The notes beneath the pieces are model-generated. The model searched no databases. It was not told where the DNA came from and saw only the letters and a program-made list of their open reading frames with translations. Positions 7,306 through 12,593 of a stretch of 21,723 nt of DNA are shown here, in pieces. Within the stretch, counting starts at the first letter, position 1; each line of letters starts with the position of its first letter. The translations under genes and the position numbers were made by a program. Source of the stretch: a virus; IMG/VR virus record IMGVR_UViG_3300042874_000109, positions 1 through 21,723 of that record; one strand, given 5' to 3'.

Positions 7306-7707
7306 ATGTCACAATCCATCTACCACACCCGCCTCGAAACAATCCTGTCCCGTATTGAGGCTGACCCGTCAGTCTGGAATCAAGATAGCTGGCACTGTGG
7401 GACATCTCATTGCATCGCAGGCCACGCACAGATCGATGCTGGCCTGTCCCCTGACAACGTAACGGCCGCTGTCGACGGGGCCCAATGGTTAGGGTTGTCG
7501 CCGGCTGTAGCAAACTGGGCATTCTCGCAGGACCGTACTCTTGAGGAACTGGGTAGCCTCCGAGATTATTATCTCTCGGGCGAATATGACCCAGAAGGAT
7601 TCGACAAGGATGGATTCGACGAGTACGGGTTCGACCGCATTGGATACGACGAGAGCGGGTTAGACGCCGCCGGATTCGATCAAGACGGGGTGCGGCACCT
7701 AGACTAA
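7306..7707 (+). CDS. Hypothetical protein with Cys/His motif and seven xDxxG repeats
   Basis: The frame opens at 7264, but ATG 7306 is preferred because GAAGGA lies 7 bases upstream in the leader type shared by its neighbours. The 133-residue protein has an N-terminal part with WNQDSWHCGTSHCIAGHAQ (residues 24-42) and later AQWLGLSPAVANWAF. This pattern, W-x-C-x-T-x-x-C-x-x-G then a hydrophobic LGL segment, occurs in small uncharacterised phage and bacterial proteins. Residues 94-128 are seven perfect five-residue units [YFL]-D-x-x-G (YDPEG FDKDG FDEYG ...). Such acidic Asp-Gly repeats are common in phage accessory proteins; the function is unknown. Two Cys and two His could bind a metal. Confidence 0.75.
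   Translation: MSQSIYHTRLETILSRIEADPSVWNQDSWHCGTSHCIAGHAQIDAGLSPDNVTAAVDGAQWLGLSPAVANWAFSQDRTLEELGSLRDYYLSGEYDPEGFDKDGFDEYGFDRIGYDESGLDAAGFDQDGVRHLD
7585..7689 (+). repeat. 15-bp coding repeat, seven units (xDxxG)
   Basis: Seven consecutive 15-base units encode [Y/F/L]-D-x-x-G; most contain TTCGAC or TACGAC followed by GG at the unit end. The protein pattern is kept strictly while the two middle codons vary, which suggests selection on the Asp-Gly spacing. Confidence 0.85.
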
Positions 7708-7777
7708 CAACTGCCAGAAGCTGCTGGCTCATACTGTCCGATAACGACAGTATGCACAAGCGGCCTTCGCTTGGTTA
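7705..7777 (+). promoter_or_regulatory. Three adjacent stem-loops in an intergenic leader
   Basis: Three perfect hairpins follow one another: GCCAG/CTGGC (7713-7728), CATACTGTC/GACAGTATG with a 7-base loop (7730-7754), and CAAGCG/CGCTTG with a 5-base loop (7757-7773). They are enclosed by TAAC (7705-7708) and GTTA (7774-7777), which can pair, giving a four-way cloverleaf-like fold. The fold ends just before the AAGGA of the next gene. It is not a tRNA: the central stem has 9 pairs and no T-loop sequence is present. It could be a translation control element, RNA processing site or small RNA. Confidence 0.5.
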
Positions 7778-7791
7778 ACAAAGGAAATATC

Positions 7792-8004
7792 ATGATCCAC
7801 GAAACCGATAACGAAATCAGACTCCGTCGTGCCCAAGAGTACCTAGAGCATGCCCGGGAAGCTAACCAACGGGCAGCACAAGCCGCTTACGCAGCGACAG
7901 AGGATTTCAGGAAAGCGAAAGAAAGAGTAGAGGGGCTGTACTTAAAAGTGGAAGCAGAAGAAGTACAGCGCAGGAAAGCAACGTACAATCACTTCACTGG
8001 CTAA
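7792..8004 (+). CDS. Small charged coiled-coil protein
   Basis: ATG 7792 follows AAGGA (7781-7785); the longer frame from 7771 starts inside a hairpin and is rejected. The 70-residue product (MIHETDNEIRLRRAQEYLEH...) is almost wholly helical in character. It is rich in Ala, Glu, Lys and Arg, with heptad-like spacing of hydrophobic residues across residues 8-60, and has no Cys or membrane segment. It looks like a small coiled-coil DNA- or protein-binding factor, but no family is recognised. It lies 10 bases before the next gene and shares its AAGGAAATATCATG start cassette. Confidence 0.7.
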   Translation: MIHETDNEIRLRRAQEYLEHAREANQRAAQAAYAATEDFRKAKERVEGLYLKVEAEEVQRRKATYNHFTG

Positions 8005-8014
8005 AGGAAATATC

Positions 8015-8275
8015 ATGTACACAGTATTCGACGCCCGTACTGGCATTGCTCTCGCCGCTGTCCTTGGCACTGACCTAGACGAATCCCGTAAGCAATTTCA
8101 CCGTGAGTTCGTTGGCTTAGAAGGCCGGCGTCTGTTCTTCATCGAAGGGGCTGCCCGTCTTGTCCGCCGGGACCGTAAGGTTGCCTATGCCCACGGTGCT
8201 GTGTCTTGGCCTAGCACCAACACTGTCCGTCGCTTGGCTAACGAATCTGGCCTGTGGTGCGCAGCAGAGTTCTGA
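8015..8275 (+). CDS. Hypothetical early protein (86 residues)
   Basis: AAAGGA precedes the ATG by 6 bases in the cassette AAGGAAATATCATG, identical to that of the previous gene. The protein begins MYTVFDARTGIALAAVLGTD and contains a basic centre (RRLFFIEGAARLVRRDRKVA). It looks like a compact alpha/beta protein. I recognise no family. It closes a run of three small genes; a long repeat-containing intergenic stretch follows, so it is probably the last gene of that transcript. Confidence 0.7.
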   Translation: MYTVFDARTGIALAAVLGTDLDESRKQFHREFVGLEGRRLFFIEGAARLVRRDRKVAYAHGAVSWPSTNTVRRLANESGLWCAAEF

Positions 8276-8277
8276 AA

Positions 8278-8400
8278 GCCCCCTAGAACGCACCACGATT
8301 GTCTGTAGCAGCCTCTGAGGGGTGAGGGGCTACCCTTACCTACCCCAGGGCACGAAAGCCCGCCACAGGCAATCCTAGCGCGTTTTGCGCTTTAACGGAG
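8278..8400 (+). repeat. Intergenic repeat family, copy R2
   Basis: It starts with CCCCTAGAACGC, followed by an AGCAGCCTCTGAGGGG block, the core CTACCCTTACCTACCCC (8330-8346), and a tail ending TTTAACGGAG just before the next start codon. The same order of blocks is found at 8711-8820 and 9788-9900. It occupies nearly the whole gap between the genes at 8015 and 8408. Confidence 0.75.
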
Positions 8401-8407
8401 AAATGCC

Positions 8408-8665
8408 ATGAACGGTAATAGAAATCCGATCAGAAATATTATCCCGCCTTGCCCACCTCGGTATAGCCAAGGTAACCCAACCCTGTATCCGTTCACGGTT
8501 GCTGGGGTAGGGACTGGCGGGTACGTTGCCACGGACTTACGCAACGGAACGGAGGGAACCGTATTCAGCACGTACGCTGAGGCCGCAACGGAAGCGCTCT
8601 TGGTCCTGAGATTCGAACAGGGCGTATGGTCCTCAGTCTGCCGGGAGCACTCCCCGAAACCCTAA
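8408..8665 (+). CDS. Hypothetical protein (85 residues)
   Basis: The ATG follows ACGGAGAAATGCC, a weaker version of the local ribosome-site cassette. The protein starts MNGNRNPIRNIIPPCPPRYS and continues with a Gly-rich beta part (FTVAGVGTGGYVATDL) and a helix (YAEAATEALLVLRF). The second half resembles the small beta-beta-alpha unit of many phage proteins that display query-type data (G-x-x-x-x-x-D-x-x-x-G...F-x-x-x-x-x-A), but no function follows from this. It stands alone between two repeat-containing intergenic stretches. Confidence 0.62.
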   Translation: MNGNRNPIRNIIPPCPPRYSQGNPTLYPFTVAGVGTGGYVATDLRNGTEGTVFSTYAEAATEALLVLRFEQGVWSSVCREHSPKP

Positions 8666-8710
8666 CCCCTCCCGGATATGGCCAAGGTGACCCGATCCCG
8701 CCCTCATGGA

Positions 8711-8820
8711 TGCCCCTAGAACGCTCTAGGATCGCCTACAGCAGCTTCTGGGGGTACGGGAGCCATCCTTACCTACCCCAGCCCATTTAAATCGCTCTAC
8801 GGCCTTCCTGATCAGTTTAG
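8711..8820 (+). repeat. Intergenic repeat family, copy R3
   Basis: TGCCCCTAGAACGC at 8711, then AGCAGCTTCTGGGGG, core CCATCCTTACCTACCCC (8763-8779), then TTTAAATCGCTCTACG (8786-8801) and TCCTGATCAGTTTA. The last two blocks match R4 closely (TTTTAATCGCTCTACG; TCCTGACGAGTTTA). Confidence 0.75.
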
Positions 8821-8972
8821 CCTGTTTTTGCCTGTTTTGCCCAGTCGGACCTACCCGAACGTGTACACCAGATCGGGAAATGTCGACACGAGGATCGGGG
8901 AGAAGGCCCCTGACTGATTGAAGTTTAGTAATGGAAACCCTTAGATTAACACCAAGAGAACACCAATACCTT

Positions 8973-8995
8973 GTTACTTTGTTCAACAGAGTAAC
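8973..8995 (+). repeat. Near-perfect 23-bp palindrome, copy 1
   Basis: Arms GTTACT-T-TGTT and AACA-G-AGTAAC surround a central C at 8984; only one position pair (T/G) breaks the symmetry. A related copy begins 34 bases later. The size and symmetry suit a dimeric repressor or an initiator-binding site. Confidence 0.75.
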
Positions 8996-9006
8996 TGTAA
9001 GAGCTT

Positions 9007-9029
9007 GTTACTTTGCTCAGTAGAGTACC
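9007..9029 (+). repeat. Related 23-bp palindrome, copy 2
   Basis: This copy aligns base for base with copy 1 (GTTACTTTGCTCAGTAGAG plus TACC) and differs at five of 23 positions, so its symmetry is weaker. A third, more decayed relative (TACTTGTTTCTCAGAGTAG) may lie at about 9042-9060. Start-to-start spacing of copies 1 and 2 is 34 bases. Confidence 0.65.
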
Positions 9030-9193
9030 CCAAGAGAGTAATACTTGTTTCTCAGAGTAGTGCTACAGTGTTCTGTATCTGGTACTAAGATACCCTTCCA
9101 ATGATCAGTTGCTTCATGTAATATTCAAGTCGTAGGTGCAGTGAACGAGAAGTATCGGATGTTAAACTCAAGACAACACAAGGAGCAAAAGCT

Positions 9194-9697
9194 ATGTATC
9201 AACAAGCAAGTGACATGTACGAGAGCTATTCCGGTCGGAGTAGCAGGGGCAAGAAACCAAGCAAATTCGCAGTCGGGACGATGCACGATACGAGAAACGG
9301 ACAATGTGAAATTATTGCCCGACTAGGCGGGAATCGGGTAATGGTCCGGTTTGTTGAGTCAGGGAACGAGCGCGAAGCCAACACCAGCAACCTCGGCATT
9401 GGGTACGTAGCCGACACGACTATCGTTGTTAGAAGGGGCTGTCAGCCCGGTCGGTTCGCAGTCGGCACCCGGCACAATACGCCGTACGGGATATGTGAAG
9501 TTATTCAGCACCTGGGTGGACAACGGGTCATGATACGGTTCGACAACACGGGGAGCGAACGGGAAGTACAAACCAACAACCTTGGCTACGGTCTGGTAGC
9601 TGACCTAATCCGCAACGAGCCTGACGAATCTACGATCAAGCGTAGCCTAGCTAAGCTATTCCCGAACGGTAAATGGGCCAAGGAACTGGCAGGGTAG
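9194..9697 (+). CDS. Protein with an internally duplicated small beta domain
   Basis: AAGGAG at 9180-9185 lies 8 bases before the ATG. The 167-residue protein contains two tandem units of about 53 residues. Unit 1 has FAVGTMHDTRNGQCEIIARL, GGNRVMVRF, NEREANTSNLG and GYVAD. Unit 2 has FAVGTRHNTPYGICEVIQHL, GGQRVMIRF, SEREVQTNNLG and GLVAD. The pattern G-x-x-x-x-x-x-G-x-C-E-V-I...R-V-x-V-R-F...N-L-x-x-G-x-V-x-D resembles a small beta module attached to phage HNH homing endonucleases, here standing alone without a nuclease domain. A C-terminal helical tail (STIKRSLAKLFPNGKWAKEL) follows and may act in binding. It is probably nucleic-acid binding; this is inference. Confidence 0.75.
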   Translation: MYQQASDMYESYSGRSSRGKKPSKFAVGTMHDTRNGQCEIIARLGGNRVMVRFVESGNEREANTSNLGIGYVADTTIVVRRGCQPGRFAVGTRHNTPYGICEVIQHLGGQRVMIRFDNTGSEREVQTNNLGYGLVADLIRNEPDESTIKRSLAKLFPNGKWAKELAG

Positions 9698-9710
9698 TAC
9701 GAAGATACCA
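9695..9710 (+). promoter_or_regulatory. Recurrent intergenic 16-mer, copy 2
   Basis: TAGTACGAAGATACCA, identical to 6962-6977; its first three bases are the stop codon of the preceding gene. A promoter-like element follows 22 bases later, as also happens at copy 1 (11 bases later). Confidence 0.55.
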
Positions 9711-9732
9711 TAGACGAAGTTAGGCAGCGGGA

Positions 9733-9760
9733 TTAAGATTCTCCCAACTGCTCCGATAAC
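9733..9760 (+). promoter_or_regulatory. Promoter-like element P2 inside an inverted repeat
   Basis: TTAAGA (9733-9738) and GATAAC (9755-9760) are 16 bases apart, the same spacing as the stronger promoter at 6989. Both promoters share a nearby 12-mer CACTGGGYAGCC (6999-7010; 9766-9777) and an upstream copy of the 16-mer. A perfect 7-bp inverted repeat, GTTAGGC (9719-9725) and GCCTAAC (9775-9781), encloses P2. It would drive the phosphoribosyltransferase gene at 9915. The boxes are weak, so activation may be needed. Confidence 0.4.
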
Positions 9761-9787
9761 AGATTCACTGGGCAGCCTAACCGCCAG

Positions 9788-9900
9788 TGCCCCTAGAAAG
9801 CCCTGTAAGGGGTCGCCACGGGGCGCACAGGACACAGGAGCTACCCTTACCTACCCTGACCTGTTTTAATCGCTCTACGTCGATCCTGACGAGTTTAACG
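9788..9900 (+). repeat. Intergenic repeat family, copy R4
   Basis: TGCCCCTAGAAAGCC at the start, core CTACCCTTACCTACCCT (9841-9857), then TTTTAATCGCTCTACG (9863-9878) and TCCTGACGAGTTTAACG. The tail runs into ACGGAG, the ribosome site of the next gene, as in R2. Confidence 0.75.
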
Positions 9901-9914
9901 AAACGGAGATTATC

Positions 9915-10412
9915 ATGCCCGGTACTGACCATTCGCATTATAGCCATGCCATGGCCCCCAAGCAGCTATGGGCCAAGGCCACCCAAGCCACTCAGTTCCT
10001 GCTGGACCACCCACCGAGCAAGCCCGATAACCTTGTGCTGGTGTACAGGGGGCTCAGCGGAGTAGCAGGGGCCACGGCGGTCTCCCTAGCGTATCACCAG
10101 CTTACGGGGAAGGCGCTGGCTATGCTGTACGTCAGGAAGCGCGGGGAGAAGTCGCACTCAGGGACGGTGATCGAGGTGGTCAGCACGGTAAGCCGCCCGG
10201 GTGGCAACACGAAGCGGTTTCACCCAGTCTTCGTGGACGATCTGATCGACACGGGGTCGACACGGCGAGATTGCCTCTGGGCGTTCCTTGATTACTTCCG
10301 GGCCATGACGCCGGTCTCGCAGGAAATTCAAGTGACTAGCCTGCTGCTGGGTGGGGCGGATTACAACACGGATTTCAGAACGGGAGGGGTATCGCTTAGC
10401 GACACGTGGTAG
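9915..10412 (+). CDS. Phosphoribosyltransferase-fold protein
   Basis: The 165-residue protein carries VFVDDLIDTGST at residues 106-117, the PRPP-binding signature (hydrophobic-x-DD-x-x-x-TG-x-T). Earlier it has VYRGLSGVAGATAVSLAY (residues 43-60), the substrate-loop segment of type I phosphoribosyltransferases found in phages. It would join or release a base at PRPP, as in purine or orotate salvage, in the cytoplasm; the base cannot be told from sequence. The ATG follows ACGGAG. It has its own upstream control region (16-mer, P2, repeat R4). With the deoxyribosyltransferase-like and dATP/dGTP diphosphohydrolase-like genes further right it suggests phage control of nucleotide pools. Confidence 0.82.
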   Translation: MPGTDHSHYSHAMAPKQLWAKATQATQFLLDHPPSKPDNLVLVYRGLSGVAGATAVSLAYHQLTGKALAMLYVRKRGEKSHSGTVIEVVSTVSRPGGNTKRFHPVFVDDLIDTGSTRRDCLWAFLDYFRAMTPVSQEIQVTSLLLGGADYNTDFRTGGVSLSDTW

Positions 10413-10660
10413 CGGGGGTACGAAGATACCATTGCGGGGTGTTCCAAAATACCCCAGAATGGTTTCAAGGCGGCAACGGTCTTACGGTTGCAGGGGCGCG
10501 AGTGGTCATGCCTCTAGAGTGCTCGGTCAGAGAGTATCAAGTACCCACGCGGGGCGTCCTACGGCGCACCCGGCCCCGGTATCCAACCCAGGGGTCAAGA
10601 GAACTGTAGGACTATCAAGGATGCAGATTGATTCCAGTCTGCCTTTTGAGAGGAAGCGAA
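10413..10660 (+). other. Intergenic region with 16-mer relative and hairpins
   Basis: No convincing gene lies in these 248 bases. They contain GTACGAAGATACCA (10418-10431, third copy of the recurrent element), a GGGGT/ACCCC hairpin with a 10-base loop (10436-10455), a GCAAC/GTTGC stem (10473-10491), and TGCCTCTAGAGTGCTC (about 10508), which resembles the start of the intergenic repeats. The open frames crossing it are extensions of neighbours in other frames. Confidence 0.55.
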
Positions 10661-10876
10661 ATGAATACACCAAGCACGGTCGACAAAACCAAAATTGAGG
10701 ACAAGGGCCGAACGTTTCGGCTCGTGGACACGAGGGCCGGATTCACCTGTGAAGGATGCATGTTCGCCCGTGAGACCCCGGATTCGGTGAACAAACTGTG
10801 CGGCACGTACGAGTGCGTTGTAGCCGGTCAGCCGTACCAGTGGATAGAGGACAAAGGAGAAGCACATGGAACTTAA
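10661..10876 (+). CDS. Four-cysteine small protein, possible zinc ribbon
   Basis: The frame opens at 10628, but ATG 10661, 4 bases after AGGAAG, is preferred. The 71-residue product has C30-x2-C33, then C47-x4-C52 (FTCEGCMF...LCGTYECV), a spacing that could hold one zinc ion. Small early phage proteins with a C-x-x-C-x-F motif of this kind are common; none I know has a defined role. Its last 11 bases overlap the next gene. It begins a run of four tightly packed small genes. Confidence 0.7.
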   Translation: MNTPSTVDKTKIEDKGRTFRLVDTRAGFTCEGCMFARETPDSVNKLCGTYECVVAGQPYQWIEDKGEAHGT

Positions 10877-11102
10877 AGAGGGTAGCACTTTTGTGACACA
10901 GCGTGGGGACAGTGGGCGGGTCATCGCAATCGACCGTCAGTCAGACAGCCACCCAGTTGTGACGCTGGTTTCTTATGACTTCGGGCTACGGGCTACGGTG
11001 CTTTACACGGCGGACGGGAAGTACTACGCTGACGGGCGCACTAGTCGCGCCGATATCGCGTACTCGCCGGACCTCCCTAACAACCTGACCACACAAGGAT
11101 AA
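10866..11102 (+). CDS. Hypothetical 78-residue beta-rich protein
   Basis: AAAGGAG lies 6 bases before the ATG, inside the end of the preceding gene. The sequence MELKEGSTFVTQRGDSGRVI then YPVVTLVSYD-like text (HPVVTLVSYDFGLRATVLYT) and DGKYYADG suggests a small SH3-like barrel, a shape frequent in uncharacterised phage early proteins. I infer no activity. It is separated from the next gene by 5 bases. Confidence 0.68.
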   Translation: MELKEGSTFVTQRGDSGRVIAIDRQSDSHPVVTLVSYDFGLRATVLYTADGKYYADGRTSRADIAYSPDLPNNLTTQG

Positions 11103-11107
11103 ACACC

Positions 11108-11296
11108 ATGAGACGCTATCACTACGAAGCCTGCCTAGACAACGGCAAGATTATCCCTTTCGACACCGTGGCTGATTCAGAGCCCGAGGCCAATGTAGGA
11201 GCCTTCCAACACTTTCGGGCCGTGGGCGTTACGGACATGAACGCCCGGGCGGTTGACTTAATCCGCACGACCCGTGCTTATCTAGGAGACGAATAA
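11108..11296 (+). CDS. Hypothetical 62-residue protein
   Basis: AAGGA sits 8 bases before ATG 11108. The product MRRYHYEACLDNGKIIPFDT... appears to fold as two or three strands plus a helix (EANVGAFQHFRAVG). No family is recognised. It ends in TAATG, so its stop overlaps the start of the next gene by one base, indicating coupled translation. Confidence 0.65.
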   Translation: MRRYHYEACLDNGKIIPFDTVADSEPEANVGAFQHFRAVGVTDMNARAVDLIRTTRAYLGDE

Positions 11297-11496
11297 TGTT
11301 CCTCACAATTTTCTTTCTGCTGGCCTCTGGACAGGAGTACCAATTCACTTTCCCCGCCGATGCGGAGTTCGGGGGCATCAAGCCAGAGAGCCGGTGCTAC
11401 GAGGCGGCTCAAGTTATGGCCCTGAGTGGGCTTCTGGACCGCGCCAAAGTACCGGCCGGGGCGCCGTTCCGCTGCACCGAGACGCATCTTATGTGA
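11296..11496 (+). CDS. Small protein with hydrophobic N-terminus, possibly exported
   Basis: The start overlaps the upstream stop (TAATG), with AGGAG at about 11283. MFLTIFFLLASGQEYQF has a hydrophobic stretch and an A-S-G that could be cleaved, although it lacks the usual positive residue, so this may simply be a buried segment. Two Cys (34 and 60) could form a disulfide if the protein is exported. The function is unknown. It is the last gene before two hairpins, so a transcript may end here. Confidence 0.62.
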   Translation: MFLTIFFLLASGQEYQFTFPADAEFGGIKPESRCYEAAQVMALSGLLDRAKVPAGAPFRCTETHLM

Positions 11497-11502
11497 CCGC
11501 TT

Positions 11503-11548
11503 ACTTGTTCCCGTACAAGTCTCCAATCCAAGCCCCTCACGGGGGCTT
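11503..11548 (+). terminator. Two hairpins, the second terminator-like
   Basis: ACTTGT-tcccgt-ACAAGT (11503-11520) is followed by AAGCCCC-tcacg-GGGGCTT (11530-11548), a GC-rich perfect 7-bp stem that runs into TTGG. The T run is short, so termination may be partial. It separates the small-gene run from the replication operon. Confidence 0.5.
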
Positions 11549-11584
11549 TGGTGGGCGTCTTGCCCTGCACAGAGGTAATGCAAA

Positions 11585-11794
11585 ATGAACACGATCAACA
11601 CCACCAAAGCGCCGCGCTTCACGGCTATCTTCGTCAACGGCACGTACGCCGTCCGGGATTCTGTTGGCTTCACGCACAGGGCTACTCGGGGCGCTGGGCA
11701 GGCGGAAGCGCTGGCCCGGGTATGCAACGCGGCTGGGCGGTTCACTTTCGGGGGCACGGGCGGGGCCAAAGGTGGCCGTAATGACAACCGGTAA
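11585..11794 (+). CDS. Hypothetical 69-residue basic protein before the primase gene
   Basis: An AGAGG-type ribosome site lies about 9 bases before the ATG. The protein (MNTINTTKAPRFTAIFVNGT...) has a beta-like start and a helix with AGQAEALARVCNAAGRF, then a Gly-rich basic tail. No known family. Its last 14 bases overlap the start of the TOPRIM gene, so the two are likely translated together. It lacks the Cys pairs that would make it the missing primase zinc finger. Confidence 0.6.
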   Translation: MNTINTTKAPRFTAIFVNGTYAVRDSVGFTHRATRGAGQAEALARVCNAAGRFTFGGTGGAKGGRNDNR

Positions 11795-12593
11795 ATCGCC
11801 TGCTTGGTTCACCGCAGCGGCGGAGGCGCTAATGCCCGGCTGCAGCTACCGGGAATCCCCGCCCGTGGTCGTCAGCCGCTCTGATGATGGCTTGCGGTGG
11901 TTCCGGTACGACTACCGCGACCCAGACGCAGCTAGCTGCCACCGCCCGCAGCTGAGCACGGCAGCCCGGCTGCAACTCCTGTCCGAGCGCAAGACCGCGC
12001 AGACCGCGGCGCTGCGTAGCCCACACCTACCCGAGGGCTTGGACCCCTTTAATCCGCGGTTCTCCACGGCGGCTCGCGTTTGGTTACTGAAGGCTGGCTT
12101 CCATGCGGAGCGGGCGGCGGAGCTCGGGATACTTTATCACCCCAAGATGGATCGGGTGATCCTGCCATTCACCACCCTAAGCGGCGTCAATAGCTGGACG
12201 GCGCGGCGTATGGGTGACGCGGGGCCTAAGTACTTCGGGCCTAGCACGCGTGGCCTTGGTCCTGCGGTCATGGGCTCACGGACTTGGGTCACGGACAAGG
12301 TACTGGTGACAGAGGACTTGCTGTCCGCGTGGCACGTGCACGAGCACACCGGGCTTACTACCGTGTGCGCCTTGGGTGTCTCGCTGTCAGTGCTTAACTT
12401 AGCGCACTTGCAGCACGCCGGGATGAAGCGCCTGTACGTTTGGCTCGATCCGGACGCGGCTGGGCAGCGCGGGGCCACTTACATTCGGAGGCTAGCCGAA
12501 CGGCTGGACATCGGAGTGCGGATCATCGGCCGGCACACCGTGGACCCGAAGTACATCCCAGCGGGCGAGATCGGAGGGTACATTGAACCTTGA
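11781..12593 (+). CDS. DNA primase-like protein, TOPRIM domain
   Basis: The frame is open from 11664, but ATG 11781, overlapping the previous gene by 14 bases with a GGTGG site upstream, gives 270 residues without an unlikely basic extension. The TOPRIM core is visible: LVTEDLLSAW with acidic residues E178/D179, and YVWLDPDAAGQRG with D223/D225. The segment before it, ARVWLLKAGF...HPKMDRVILPF and WTARRM...GPKYFGP, matches the primase N-terminal part found next to TOPRIM in T7 gp4-like proteins. No paired-cysteine zinc motif is present (three isolated Cys). It should make RNA primers with the helicase encoded next; 11-base overlap with that gene supports a split gp4-type pair. Confidence 0.83.
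   Translation: MTTGKSPAWFTAAAEALMPGCSYRESPPVVVSRSDDGLRWFRYDYRDPDAASCHRPQLSTAARLQLLSERKTAQTAALRSPHLPEGLDPFNPRFSTAARVWLLKAGFHAERAAELGILYHPKMDRVILPFTTLSGVNSWTARRMGDAGPKYFGPSTRGLGPAVMGSRTWVTDKVLVTEDLLSAWHVHEHTGLTTVCALGVSLSVLNLAHLQHAGMKRLYVWLDPDAAGQRGATYIRRLAERLDIGVRIIGRHTVDPKYIPAGEIGGYIEP

Larger units (their letters stand above)
8666..9193 (+). other. Long intergenic region with repeat R3 and AT-rich palindrome pocket
   Basis: These 528 bases hold repeat copy R3 (8711-8820), a short direct repeat GCCTGTTTT (about 8819-8838), then an AT-rich stretch (45 G+C in the 120 bases 8941-9060). That stretch carries two related 23-bp palindromes and the 16-mer relative GGTACTAAGATACCC (9081-9095). A 30-codon frame at 8931-9023 is possible but unconvincing, and the minus-strand frame at 8726-8986 runs through the repeat. 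It could be a replication origin or a control region. Confidence 0.6.

Noticed and set aside
7730-7754. Long hairpin as a tRNA anticodon arm
   Set aside because: It has a 9-bp stem, no T-loop GTTCRA sequence and no acceptor stem, so no tRNA is supported.
8726-8986. 86-residue minus-strand frame with ISRSGVHVRVGPTG
   Set aside because: The segment vaguely recalls a short DUF, but the frame covers repeat R3 and part of the AT-rich pocket and has no ribosome site.
9141-9326. 61-residue frame starting at GTG 9141
   Set aside because: It overlaps the duplicated-domain gene in another frame; the latter has AAGGAG and clear internal repeats.
10351-10698. 115-residue frame overlapping the phosphoribosyltransferase end
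   Set aside because: It crosses hairpins and the 16-mer relative, is Arg-rich, and clashes with the well-supported gene at 10661.
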